Assembly: GCA_961205875.1 (NCBI GenBank)
Contig: OY540814.1
Location: 23,628,151-23,692,150, forward strand
Length of the DNA: 64,000 bases
Reading direction: 5' to 3'
DNA from: Sialis fuliginosa
Taxonomy: Eukaryota; Arthropoda; Insecta; Megaloptera; Sialidae
In this document: piece after piece, positions 27,152-39,469 of the stretch
Position numbering within the stretch: position 1 is the stretch's first letter
How the letters are laid out: each line of letters starts with the position of its first letter
Notes under the pieces: generated by a model
What the model saw: only the letters and a program-made list of their open reading frames with translations
Told to the model about the DNA's origin: nothing
Database searches by the model: none
Made by a program: the position numbers and the translations under genes

Positions 27152-27708
27152 TATAAAAGGGTCTTACATAGATACACCAACGTACTTACCGTTTGCTCCT
27201 TTACTTAGTAAGTGTGAGTATTTTATCTATTTCTATTTAGTGATGTGACATAAAAAATAATACATTCATAAATAATATTAGTGATATTTAAAAAAAAGTT
27301 ATTTGAAGGCCTAATTTGCAATTTATTATCAAATTTGTGAAAAAGAATAAATATTCAAAATTTCAATAATTATAATTTTTTAAATAAATGACTAGGTTTT
27401 GGTAAGCCTTGTCTCGTTTAGGTGTGAAGTCCGAATTTAAAGAAAAAAATTTGTTCAGCATTTTTGATTTGTTCTGGTTTAAAAAATACATATAAATACC
27501 AAACCAATTTAAAAATAATGTCATTCCTTCATCGCTCATTCAAGTATATAACAATTTGCAGCATTTAAAAAAATTGTTGAAGCATGTACCCACCATTATC
27601 TTTTAATCTGACTCCAATTTCTGCACTCCTGTTACTCATATTGATACTAATGTTTGTAGGGCATTGGAGCATCACGTACGCCACTGCCACACAATTATAG
27701 ACTAGAAC
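27152..27708 (+). promoter_or_regulatory. Predicted promoter and non-coding leader exon of yellow-g
   Basis: TATAAAAGG starts at 27152. A transcript starting near 27180 could be spliced at TTA/GTAAGTG (27208) to an acceptor TTTGTAG ending at 27659, which is preceded by a TACTAAT-like branch site. The ATG follows at 27710. The layout copies that of the divergent paralogue; both sites are strong, but no transcript evidence is available here. Confidence 0.6.
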
Positions 27709-27709
27709 C

Positions 27710-29063
27710 ATGTTGAAGCAAACACTGTTAGCTGCAGTCTTCTGCATTTTCTCCATCAGCTACGCCAACAGTAGCTGCAGCGATGCTACAAGAGAAACAA
27801 GACCGATCCAATGGACAGGTGGTTCGTACGAATGGCCGTGCCCGTCGACAAAGGCTATCTTCAAGTCTTCAGGAAGATACATCAGCAAGAATGTGATTGC
27901 AACACGCGCACAGATTTACAAAGATGATGTAATTGTTGCTTTGCCCAGGTACAAGGCCGGAGTTCCGGCTACTTTAGCCAAGACCACGTTGAGAGGTAGA
28001 GGATGTCAAGCTACCTTGACTCCGTTCCCGTGCTGGTCTTTGCAAGAGGAAGGTAACTGCCAGGCTCTCCAATCTGCTGTAGATATCTTCTTGGATTCTC
28101 AAGATATCCTCTGGGTACTTGATGTCGGTATCGTCAACACCTTGGAACAACCTGTCAGAAGATGCCCACCTAAAGTTGTTGCTCTTTCCGTCAAAACCGG
28201 TAAAGTTGTCAAAATTCTTGAACTGTCTGGATTGGTCTGCGCCGCTTCTCGTCTCCAATACCTCGTTGTCGACTACGCTCCAGACGGCAGGTGCTACGTG
28301 TACGTAAGCGATGCCGCCACCCGCGCTATCCTGGTCTACGACGTAGCAGCCGGTAAAGGATACCGTGTCGTCTTGCCACAAGCCGTTACAGCCGGATGCA
28401 CCAGACGTGATGTCCTGTACATCGCCCTTGTACGCAAAGCTTGCGGAAACAATGTCTTGTACTTCTCTTACCTTTCATCCGCTAGACTGTTCTCCATCCG
28501 TGCTGAATACCTCCGCAGAGGATCAACCCAAGGACGCGTTCAAGATGTTGGACCTAAATCAGCTAAGGTTGTTTTCTTGGGTACTGATAATGGATCTGCA
28601 CTCTTCTTCAGGTAAGCATTGTTATTCAATGATCAGGGATTTGAACGGGAATTTAGTTATGGTTAGGGTTTGGGTTCAGCATGGTGCAAACTATTTTGGG
28701 CTCAAAAACAACTTTTATTTTTTTTAACAAATAATAATTATTATATAGTAATTAAAATATTGTTAGAAAAAAGCCAAAGACACAACTACAATAATTTTTG
28801 GTCCCTATCTTATGCATTTATTTGAACTTTTCAGATATGAAGGACAACCTGAAGTGTACAGATGGGACACCAACACCTGCTTCAAGGCAGAGAACTTCTT
28901 ACCAGTGTACAGATCGGCAACATGCCAGCTCGCTACTCACGCCATGGCTGACTACAAGCGCGGTCGCATGCGCGTTCTTGAGAGCAACTTCCCCGACTAC
29001 ATCCAAGGCACAGTAGGCTGCGGCGCTGTACAACAATTGACAATCATGCAAGGATGCTTCTAG
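27710..29063 (+). CDS. yellow-g: Yellow-g-type protein (376 aa, two coding exons)
   Basis: Exons 27710-28611 and 28835-29063 join in phase at FFR/YEG into 376 residues. The signal peptide (MLKQTLLAAVFCIFSISYA) is followed by a full Yellow propeller: SGRYISKNVIATRAQIYKDD, CWSLQEEGNCQALQSAVD, DILWVLDVGIVNTLEQ, CPPKVVALSVKTGKVV, LQYLVVDYAPDG, TDNGSALFFR, EVYRWDTNTC and a C-terminal SNFPDYIQGTVGCGA. This is the yellow-g/g2 clade, whose members act in eggshell formation in flies and mosquitoes; that role is inferred here. It is strongly similar to 18188-20058 over the whole length but lacks its two early introns and has one intron of its own. A poly(A) signal AATAAA is at 29287-29292. Confidence 0.95.
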
Positions 29064-29610
29064 AAATTTGTTAAACTGTTCCATGGATAGCTTAGATCGG
29101 TCTGATAATTTAAAGATTTGATTTCTCTGGTCTCATTGGTTGATTGTTTCTTGTTTTTGTAGTTGGAAAAGGAGACCGTTTAAGTCAAGTCTTTATCTTT
29201 GTTGGATTTTTTAATTGTTGAAAATTATTATTATTATTTTTCTTTTACTGTTCGTGTTTGTTTGTTGTTTTTGTTGTGAATTTGAAAATAAAAAATGTAC
29301 CTATTTGAAATGACTGATTTTAATTTTAATTTTCAGCATTTTTTGCCACTATTTATTTATTATTATTTCTTTTCATTTCAGCATCTGTAAAAATATAACT
29401 AATATTGAAAAAACATATTTTTGAACTTCTTAATCTCTCAAAAAAAAATTATTATGATGTCATCAAAATAAAAACAATATTGATAAAAATATAAACATTA
29501 AATTACATTGTCATCAAAATAAACATTGCTAAACAATAAAATGTCAAATACAGCATTTATAAATGTGGGTTACTCCATTCTGTCTAGTATGCCAGTGCAT
29601 TTTAAACAAG

Positions 29611-31760
29611 ATGAACGTAAATTTAACATTAACAATACTTATATCGATATTCCAATCAATACAAACATGGGATTTAACAGAATTAAATGTTCCAATCGAT
29701 TATTTCATATCAAGCATTACAATCTACAGGACCAAAGTGTATTTGTGCTTGCCGAGGATAAAAAACAGCACTTCTCCTACATTGATAGAAGGTGAGAATA
29801 TATTGGTACTGGTACCACTCTTAGATGCTTTAAAAGCATGGTATACTGTTTTTTGGTATTGATGGGCTTCTTTTTGTAATTATCATGAATTCATTAGTGA
29901 GTACCTACCTCTTTATTAAATCAATTTCCGTTTGTTTTTTAAATTATAGCCTTTTATTTTGTTTATGTTTTTTATCCAGTAATGGACAAAGTAAAACCAG
30001 TAATGGACAGTTGCTAATGATTACAAAGACACAAAAGTTATAAAATAATGAACCGTAAAATTAGAAACAACGTAAAGCAGTGCTATGATAATATAATACC
30101 TACTTATTGTTAGTTGAAATGTCCACCATTTTGACACCCATTGGCCGATTGTTATCAAATTAAGCTGTTTTGCAGTTGTATTTAATATATAATTAAACAA
30201 GTGTCCAACACTGGGGTATGATCCAAGACTGGTGCCAGTACCTTACATACTCATAAATTATTTTATTTTATTTTCAAGCTCCATGGCCTCCTGATTCTTT
30301 ATACCCATACAGACCCAAGCCAAAACTGTTCCCAGTGGAAAGTCTTCAGCAGATTGGCCAATGTTCGAAGCTGAACAGTTGTAGGTCGGTAGATGTAGAT
30401 GTTAGAGGTAGATTGTGGGTGTTGGATGTGCCAGATGATACGAAATGTGATCCCAAAGTGGTGGTGTATCATACAATGTTCGGGACAGAGTTACAGAGTT
30501 GTGAATTAGATGGTGTCAGTGCTAAAGGGTTGAATACTTTAGTTGTTGACCCGTTTGTTGGGGTGCATGGGTCAAGGGCTTATGTGGCAGATGCAGGTGG
30601 GTGGAATTTCGAAATATTAATACTTTAATTATATATTTTTTACCTGCTGTTATCCGCGACTTTGTTCGCGTAGAATTCAGGTTAATGAAAACAACACTTT
30701 GAAGTTAGGTTAGGTAAATAATACAGATAGGTAATATAGATTCCTGTATGATAGTCGATTAAACAGGTTTTTAGTTTCACATTTGTACGTAAATGTCATA
30801 CACTTATTTTTTATCTAATAAATTTTTCGGAATACAAAGTAGCTTATGTCCTTCCTTAGAATGCAAGCTATCTCCCTGCCAAATTTCATCAAGATCGGTT
30901 CAGCAGTTTAGCGTGAAAAAAACAGACAGACACACTTTCGCATTTATAATATTTATATGGATGGTTTGATTTGATTAATATACTTGGGGTGGTCCTTTAC
31001 CTCCCCCCTAAGTAAACCGAAAAATAGTAATAATTTTGTTAATTTTTAGGAGATGGAATGATAATTGTCTATTCTTTAAAAGATCGACGTTGGTGGAGAC
31101 TGAATTTGATCGTGAAGTCTAAAAACTTCTTTGGGTCGATAGAAAGTACATTTATAGCCATTCCTAAAAGGGATCATATCTTGTATATCACCGGAAAGAA
31201 TTCCGAAGCACTGTTTACATTAAATCTAAACGATGTCCGGAGGTCGTCAGGCCCTATAGCAATTTTAGCAAATGTAAAGTATATTTTTACACCAGAAAAT
31301 GATAGAAAAATAAAAATATTTTTATTTTTTAGGAAGTTACAGTAAATTCTACAGTTGAATTTTTGGGAAATAAGTTAGGCCCATCATCTGGATTATCGGT
31401 GGATTTCAAAGGAAATCTATTCTACTATTTAATTCGAGATTATGCAGTCGTTAGATGGGATACAAAGTTTGTATCTATTTTTATTTAAAAATTATCTTTT
31501 TTAGTATAGGTATAAAAGTTTGTTATATTTGTTTTAGAAAAGCATTAATGGCAGAAAACCACAATATACTTATGCAGTCAGACGAGAAGTTACCATTTGT
31601 ATCTGATTTATTAATTGGTCCCCAGTGGAACGTATGGGCTGTTATAAATTATCGCAATTATTTAGATGACACAAATTATAATAATACTCAATTAACCTGT
31701 GCTCCATTAAAAATTAGAATTATGAAAGTAATGAAATATAATACGATATTTCCTTATTAA
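29611..31760 (+). CDS. Diverged yellow-like secreted protein (359 aa, five exons)
   Basis: Exons 29611-29791, 30279-30596, about 31050-31273, 31333-31466 and 31538-31760 join in phase to 359 residues. The ATG at 29611 is chosen because it opens a signal peptide (MNVNLTLTILISIFQSIQT) directly before WDLTELNVP; an in-frame ATG at 29563 would bury it. Family marks are weaker than in its neighbours: VYLCLPRIKNS, RGRLWVLDVPDD, DPKVVVYH, LNTLVVDPF, RAYVADAGDGMIIVYSL, GPSSGLSVDFKGNLFYYLI, VVRWDT and WNVWAVINYRNY. This is a complete MRJP-type propeller in a subfamily I cannot name. It starts about 550 bases after yellow-g on the same strand, so an old tandem duplication is possible. Confidence is good for family and exon chain, low for role. 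Confidence 0.85.
29941..30242 (-). repeat. Dispersed repeat copy in intron 1 of the diverged yellow gene
   Basis: In reverse orientation it matches both flanks of the repeat at 10085-10810: TTTTATTTTGTTTATGTTTT, CAGTAATGGACAAAGTAAA, ACCCATTGGCCGATTGTTAT and GATCCAAGACTGGTGCCAGT. It lacks the foldback that sits in the 10-kb copy and so shows the empty site of that insertion. Confidence 0.6.
30829..30962 (+). repeat. Retroelement tail in intron 2 of the diverged yellow gene
   Basis: Carries ATGCAAGCTATCTCCCTGCC, TTTCATCAAGATCGGTTCAG and an ending TATAATATTTATATGGAT. A head-like CCGCGACTTTGTTCGCG lies just upstream at about 30655, so this is probably one element from about 30640 to 30962. Confidence 0.7.
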
Positions 31761-32043
31761 ATAAATTATACATAAATAAATAAATTGTTTTATTTTATTT
31801 GATCTCTCCTCGGTACGCCCCTGTTCATTTCTGCCCTTATGAATTAACGGATTAATTAAATGTCTATATTTTCAACCTTGGTAGTAAAAAAAGATAATGT
31901 ATCGTAATTAATTGTTGTTAAATAAGGACGACAAGGCCAATAAATACTACGTATGTTTCTTAATTATTAAGATTGTAGAGATACAGTGTAGGTGCAAACC
32001 GTTTAGTTGAGTGAGATGGGATAATATTTTGAATTAGATCACA

Positions 32044-32057
32044 TTGCGCATGCGCAA
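32044..32057. promoter_or_regulatory. NRF-1/Ewg-type palindrome upstream of the USP gene
   Basis: TTGCGCATGCGCAA is a perfect palindrome containing the NRF-1 consensus (GCGCATGCGC; the insect factor is Erect wing). It lies about 95 bases before the ATG of the deubiquitinase gene, where a housekeeping promoter is expected. No TATA box is seen. Confidence 0.6.
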
Positions 32058-32149
32058 TAGCGTTGACTCATCTGATCTGACAGCTATAGAATCATGGATG
32101 GTCTTATATGACAAAATGTGTTAGTTAATAAATAATAAAATAATGCACC

Positions 32150-35100
32150 ATGTCTAAAACGAAATCGGTAGTGCTGAAATCATGTTCAGACGGTGAACTA
32201 CTGTGTGCGGCAGCAAACAATACCAAAAAAAGCGCGAGTGACGGTTTAAACACGTTGCCTCCAAATGTAGAGCAAACGAACCATAGTCGGTTCAAGCGGA
32301 CCTTTACGCTCCCGAGAAACCCGCTGAGGATGTCAAAGAAAAGAAACAAGCTACAGAAAGACAACAATCAGAACGAAAACGGCAACAACCAAAACGATAA
32401 CCTAACATCGAAGAAAGTGTTCCGTCGACCGTCATGGAAGAAGTTTATAAACAAGTTGACGCAACATATGAACCACGACCGCAAGAATCTAGTCGATATA
32501 GATAGCCGCGTGCCTCCTACGATATGGCATGAGTGGGCCCCGGGAGAGACTCCGGGCGTGACGGGGCTCAGGAACCACGGGAATACATGTTTTATGAATG
32601 CAGTGTTACAGTGTTTAGCGCACACAGACATACTGGCCGAGTATTTTGTGTTGGACCAGTATAAAGTGGACATGTCGAGAAGGAACAAACTGAACGCGAG
32701 GAAGTTTGGCACGAGGGGTGAACTGACGGAACAGTTGGCCCTGATGCTCAAGGCATTGTGGGCGTGTAAATATAGTCCAGATCTAAGTAATGCGTTTAAG
32801 GTTACAGTGGAGAGGTACGGGGCCCAGTATAGAGGGACACAGCAGCATGATGCTCAAGAGTTTCTTCTGTGGCTATTGGATAAGGTGCACGAGGATCTCA
32901 ATACGGCGACTAAGAAGAAATATAAAGTCATTAAGGTTAGTAGTGTTTTAATATTTTATAATAAATGCTAGAAATATTAACATGCCAGATGTAAATTCTT
33001 CAATATGTTTATTTATTTATATATTTATAATAATCTTATCATAATTCAAGATGTTAGATAAGTCAAGTTAAATATCTAAATTGATAAAACAGAAATAAAA
33101 ACAATTATTTGTTTATTTTATTTTTTGCATAACAGCTCTTCAATATTATTTTTAGATAGTTTGCTATGTAAGCGGTTTTCTTTGAGATCAAATTTAAAAT
33201 TATAGACTCAACATGATTTTGATTTTGAGAAAGATAAATACTTAATGATTAAATCTACAATATTACATAATTTTAATTAACTTTGATTCAGTAATATTCT
33301 ATTATTTGATGACAATAATGACCTTCAGAGCTAGGATGCATTAATTTAAAAAAATGAGTCATTCAGAGATCAATAATTTTGAATGATTTAAAAAATGAAA
33401 TCTTAAAAAGACTAACTACTTATCAATTTTAATTTTTAATATGTAAAACTAGACTATATAACGCACATTTTAATATCATTCTGAAGTTTGTGTGATTTAT
33501 AGTTTCAGAGTACTATGTTATCAAACAGAAGATGTTTTTATTTATTTCAGTAATCTGTTTTTGCTTCAAAGGTTGTAATTGAATGAAATGATTTGAATTT
33601 TTAATATATTCAACTAGATTATATAACTTACATTTTAAGACAGACCAATTTGAAGTTTCTATGATTTATTGTTCGGAAGTTCAGAAATAATCGATGAGTG
33701 ATGTCTAAGAGAATAATTTGTATTTTTCAGACGCTAGGAAGGCCTGACGAGGTCGTAGCCGCCGAGACTCTGGCCAACCACGTCCGTTGCAACAGCTCGT
33801 TTGTGCAGGCCGTATTCCAGGCGCAGTTCCGCAGCTCACTCGCGTGTCCGAGATGTCTGCGGCAGTCAAACACCTTTGACCCGTTTCACTGCATTAGCGT
33901 GCAGTTACCTCAGCTGTCAAGGCACAACATATTCGTGACGGTGAGTCATACCATTGGATACAACACCACAACTGTCTATTAATAATCAAATTGTCACATT
34001 TAGGTGCTGTACACATCACAGCAGCCGAAACAGGTGCGTCTTGGTGTGAGTGTGTCAACGTCTGCAACAATCTCCGAGGTGCGCGACCAGCTCGAGTCTG
34101 ACACGTCGATAGAGCGTAAGCACATGCTGTTGACAGAGATCAACATGGAGTACGGAGGGTTTGCCCGCACTTTCTCTGATTCGCAGTCTGCGGCTATTAT
34201 AACTGATGCTGATCCTGTGTATTGCATAGAAGTCCCGCAGCTCAAGGATGTGGGAGATGAAGAAGCAAGTGCTTATGTCTTGCTCTGCTGGATTAATGTG
34301 TTAGTTGCCGGTGATGGAGCCATGGAAAAGTTTGGTTAGTGTTTTTTTTTATAGAGTGTGATTTTTTTTTTTTAAATCGTTTACGTTTTAGGAAGCCCGT
34401 ATGTGATGCAGGTGTCACGTGAAACTTCGTATGAAGATCTACAGAAGTTGATTTTGAAGGAGATGGCATCTATTCTGCATGATGATATATTAACTTCAGC
34501 TCAACCTCCTGGCGTGAGTAATTTTTATATTTAATATATAAAGAGAAATTGTGTGTTTGTTCAAGGTAATCTCAAAAACTAATAATGAAACCTTGAAATC
34601 ACAGATTACCCTCTTATATTTTACAACCCTCCAAATTTCAGAGCCTTGATTTGTTTTTGAATTTAATAAATGTAATCCGTAGGTGTTCATAATGCGAGTT
34701 TGTGAACCAGCCCTGGGAGAAAGTGAAATAATCGACTCAAGTCTGTCCCACCCGCTGTTCACCGAGGTGGTGGACCAGGCCCTGGCGCTCTGCCCCACCG
34801 ATGGAGGCCCTGCACACGTTAAACTCATACTTGAGTGGTCTCAGGAGGCTAAAGAGAGGTCAGTCACTCAATAAATCAAACATAGGGCAAATAAAAAAAA
34901 CTATATATTCAATTCCAGCATGATAGCCGATGATGCAGATCCATATGAAGAGCACTACAGCGTCTCACAGCTGAGAGCTGGAGGCGTGACTACCACAGAC
35001 AGTGGTGGCAATGCCCCGCTAACGCTGGATGACTGCCTGAAGCACTACACGCGCGCTGAGACGTTAGATGCGGAGGACGCTTGGAGATGTCCCCATTGCC

Positions 35101-36868
35101 AGCAATATCTGCCTGTCGTTAAGACTTTAGGTCTCTGGTCCCTGCCTGACATACTAGTTATTCATTTCAAACGTTTTAGACAGTGAGTGTAGATTATTCG
35201 TTACATATAAAACCGTCTAACTTATTTAACTTGTTCCAGACAATCCATAAAAGGGCATCAGAGTTCAAAACTGACGACGATGGTGGACTTCCCACTGTAT
35301 GGCTTTGATATGACGCCGCACCTGGCCAACAAGAATGCGATCAACATGACGAAGAACCTGACAAATGGGCACATTGACCACTCGAATCCAATCATCTTGG
35401 GTGGGCTGGGCTGGTCACCGTGGAAGAGGCCTCGTAAGCAGTCTCAGAACAACGACAACACGTACGACCTGTATGCTATCTGCTACCATCATGGGAACGA
35501 CCTAGAAACGGGGCACTACACAGCTGCTTGCAAGAACCCGTATGATAACAACTGGTACAGCTACGATGACACAAAGGTTACGAATTTGTCGCAGAATTCG
35601 GATGATATAAACACAGAGTTGGTGAATAATAGCGCATACATCTTGTTCTACCAGAAAAGGAGTGGGATTTACGTTGGATCAAATTCATCGGCGGCTAGTA
35701 CAAGCTCTGTTGCAAGTTCAGGTGACCACTGGGTTGTTAGGATGCCAAAATTTGATTATATCATACCAAACGATAAGAAAAAGTCAGAGGTCAAGAAAAA
35801 TGTGGAAACTCTAGAAAAAAATGCAAACGAAGATGTGGGGAAGGTTGAGAATAAGATCAAAGAAGATGTGACAGTTGTAAATACTTTGAATACGAGCCCG
35901 AAGGTTGAGAATAAAAGCACTGAGACGGAACCGAACGAAATCAAAAATACAAGTTTGAGTTTATCAGAAAACCAAACGGATAATCTCGAAAGATTTGAGC
36001 GTAAATCCCGAGAGGCGAAGATTGAATTCTGCAATGTGCAGAACGTCTCGCTTGATTCAGCCATGAAGAAGCTGAACCAGGTTGAAAAGAAGCCAGTATA
36101 CACGACGAGCATTTACATCAATGCGTTTGGGAACGTCGACATCGCCACAACTTGTGTCAATAATTCAAATGAGCAACTGATGAGAGGGGATGCAAGCCGT
36201 GACAGTTTCTGCAGAGGGGACAGGGGCTATGCCACTCTGGGGCCTATGAGGAAGTCTGTAATTGAAGATACAGACTTGGATGGAGAGAAGCTGTACCATT
36301 CAGACGATGAGGCCCCCCCGGCGAGGATTGATTGTATTGTAAGTATGAAGTTATCTAAATATGTTAGGTCGAGAGATGTTCTTTCAAATTAAAAGAGGGT
36401 TTATTCTATACTGTATTGTAAAAATATCAGTGCATTATTTACAACGCTGATTTTATATGTGAATAAAAAAATGTGTCTTGTTTGATGACACAGAACTCTG
36501 GAACTAGAAATTGTAGAAACTTCAGATTACTCTTAAAATGAATGTAATAAAGTCTAGTTTTACATATTAAAATTTGAAATAATTTCAATAAGTTGTATAA
36601 AGTGTTAAGTAAAATACATTAAAAATAAAACCTTAGTTTTTTGTGTGTTGTGTTTTACTTAAAAGGGGGACTTCTAAATGACTTATCGGAAAGATTTGAA
36701 ATTTTAATACATAAAAAAACTATATTACGTACATTTTAAGACTGTTCCGAAGTCTGAGATTTATTGTTGCGTGGTTGTACATCGTTAAACACGACGTTTT
36801 TTTTTTGGTACTGTTTTCTGATGAGTTTCGTCTACTTTCAGGTATCGTCGCACTGTACAAAAATATAG
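32150..36868 (+). CDS. USP31: Ubiquitin carboxyl-terminal hydrolase, USP31/USP43 type (about 1004 aa)
   Basis: Eight exons join in phase: 32150-32935, 33731-33940, 34004-34334, 34392-34513, 34683-34858, 34919-35182, 35240-36338 and a short last one, 36842-36868. Cleaves ubiquitin from substrates (peptidase C19). The Cys box is GLRNHGNTCFMNAVLQCL (catalytic Cys147), followed by QQHDAQEFLLWLLD. Zinc-finger pairs CPRC and CPHC are present, and HFKRFRQ precedes the His box TGHYTAACKN (His722) and WYSYDD. All catalytic positions are intact. The N-terminal 120 residues are basic and Asn/Lys-rich; the C-terminal 250 are low-complexity and Lys/Glu/Asn-rich. At 36339 a strong donor GTAAGT can be used; if it is not, translation runs to a stop at 36392 and adds VSMKLSKYVRSRDVLSN. 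USP31/43 and fly CG30421 are the closest types I recognise. Confidence 0.92.
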
Positions 36869-39303
36869 CAGAAAAATAATTATAATAATAACAATAAATT
36901 ACAGATTGTTTACGTCAATATAACATGGAACAATCGGCTAAGAATTAAACGTGTGTGTTCAAAATAAATAAATAAAAGAGTCTTTCGGTTAAGAAAACAA
37001 AAAATAGATTTCCTATATAGAAGTTTATGTATTATGTATTATTTATATTTTATTATTATTATTATTATTCACTTTTGCATTTACAAATAATATATTATAT
37101 ATTTTATTTAAACACATATATTTCCTTTATCATTTGTTATTTTTTGAATTATTTATTGCAAAGTTCTCTAATATATTTCACTGTATAATTCGTATCGTAT
37201 ATTTTTCGCTTGGCATTTGATTGTTTAATCTGTATTTAGTAATTATTATATACAAATAATTTAAGGGACCAGATACATTTTAACAACAGTTTAATTGTTA
37301 TTATCAGTTTATAATAGATCAATACCATTTATTTTATATTTATTAACTGGAATAATACAATAGAAATCAAAAACCTTCAATTATGTACATAAAATAATAG
37401 GCATTCATTAAAATAACAGGGACTTTTGTAGAATGGCTAGGGCTTTATAATAATTACAAGGTAATTTAGACAATGACTGGGGATTCTGTAAAACAGCTAG
37501 GAATTATATAAAATAACTAGAAACTGTATAAAATAACTAGTGATTTTATAAAATAACTAGAGATTGTATAAAATAACCAGGTAATTTGTAAAATTATCTA
37601 CCATTGCCTAAAAACACTAGCCATTCTATAAAGTAACTAGAGGTTGTGTAAAATGTCTAGGCAATGTGTAAAATCAATATCTAATTCTTTATTAGGCCAG
37701 CTTTTTTTATTTTCCTGATTAAAATTTCTATTTTGTATTGATATATTAATACATAGGAATTTATTTTTGAAGTCAATTGGTAATGTTTGATGTTTGGGAA
37801 GAAAATAGGGGGAAATGTTTTACATACTTTTTTACATGCCCGTTTTATAAAGAATTTCACTACGTGTACTATTTATATATTATATAAAAAACCAATGTTT
37901 TCATTAATATATTAATATTGGATACATATATAAAGCTATTTATAAAAAATGTTACACTATTTTAGAAGAAATGCACATCGGTGATTTTTACGTGGTTAAA
38001 AAATTACTTAGTTATTTGATTATTTGCGATGGGATATTTTAACATCGGAAAATATTGTCAGTAATCGAAATATTCTTATTAATAGATTACATAAATAAAA
38101 ACAGTGTATTATTTTTAACTGGGATTCAATATTAAATTGATAAATATATTATTTTTACAACTTTTGAAATAAAAGAACATCGAAATAATTTTGAATTTAA
38201 TTTGATAATTTTTTTAAACTTTACTAATCCATGTCAAAAAGAATACACTATTTCAGTTTAAAAATAAAATTAAAGGTAAGTAAGATAGGTTAAATTTTGA
38301 AGTATCAATTGATTTTTAAATTTTTAGTTGTATACTTGTAAAAAATGTAAACTTTAGTAGAGTTGATTATGTGCCTTATATATTTATGTCAATTTGTTAT
38401 AAGTGTGTAATAAAAACGATTAGAAATTGAAACATGCTTCTATTTTTTTTCCTTACATTGTTGAAGTAATTCAAATTAAGTTTCAGTAATTGCCGCATCA
38501 AATTTGACTCGTATTTTTAATTTTAACGATTATTTAATGTTTATATATAAACATAATTAATAATAAATATTAATCGATTTTCTATCAATATTGATTCATA
38601 TCATTTCAATAATTCCTTTACATCACGAATTTTTGTAAAACGTATGCAGTTGACATACATAGCGCATGCACAGTTTGATAGTTCTCTTGTCCGCCGTTAA
38701 ATAAATATAGCCGTTTTTAAAAAGAGTTGGGAGATGCGTTTTATAATCAATAATGATATCACTCTCTCGCTCGTACTTTGCCGTTTATAGATTTTCATAT
38801 TTTTACATGCAATGCGGGTTAGTAGATCGTCAGGCGTTAACAACAATAGTGCATGGTTTTATTTGCTTTCATTTTTAAATCATTTATGTAACAATCATTC
38901 TTTCAAACAATACAAATATTAAAAATACATAAATTTTCTAACTAATAATATAAATAACGTGAAACTTGCTGCATTCAAAATGTAAATAAATTGTATTATA
39001 AAAATAAATAAATACTTATATTAATTAAATAAATTTATCCTGTAATGTTTTAAAAGTATAATGTTATAAATGTTATTATATTTCAGTGCTTTAAATTATA
39101 AAAAATCAGTATTACATAAAATATAAAAGAATCCTTATAAGTATTTGATATTCGTTAATTTTAAGCTTATTAATATATCAATATTCAATAAGGATAAAAT
39201 GGTTATAAAGAGAATCTATTAAATTTATATATTTTTATTAATAAATCGTTATAAAATAAAATCTTTTATTAAAATATATATTGTTGTGTTTTTATGAATA
39301 AAA
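36869..39303. other. Intergenic region between USP and EFR3
   Basis: AT-rich, no gene found. It contains the USP 3' end (AATAAA signals around 36462 and 36957-36972), a 20-bp minisatellite (37381-37680) and an imperfect NRF-1-like GCGCATGCAC near 38660. Confidence 0.55.
37381..37680. repeat. 20-bp minisatellite, 15 units without a phase slip
   Basis: Reading every 20 bases from 37381 gives 15 units that mostly end in ACTAG, ATAG or ACAG, with a core TATAAAATAACTAG; clean examples are 37521-37540, 37541-37560 and 37621-37640. Divergence is high, yet no insertion or deletion breaks the 20-base phase over 300 bases. Confidence 0.8.
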
Positions 39304-39388
39304 ATGTCGTTTGTGAAGTGTTGTTTCGAATCTACAGAAATAGCAGATGTTTTTGACACATTTGTACAAAAATGTACAGACCCAGGAT
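39304..39388 (+). CDS. Alternative first coding exon of EFR3
   Basis: ATG at 39304 opens 28 codons (MSFVKCCFESTEIADVFDTF and on) up to a strong donor GTAAGT at 39389, in the same phase as the main exon at 40131, giving CTDPG joined to CCCGCC. It would yield an 823-residue isoform with the cysteine cluster shifted inward. Other EFR3 proteins begin close to the cluster, so the short exon at 39613 fits the family better; both may be used. Confidence 0.5.
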
Positions 39389-39469
39389 GTAAGTATTTTA
39401 TTAAAATACTATTTTACCCGAAATAAAATAAAAACAGTGTTCATAAAATCGAATTGACCAAATAGTCAC

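Noticed and set aside
29526-29795. Longer open frame starting at 29526 as the first exon of the third yellow gene
   Set aside because: The overlapping frame from 29611 gives a signal peptide and a Yellow-like N-terminus and splices in phase; the 29526 frame does neither.
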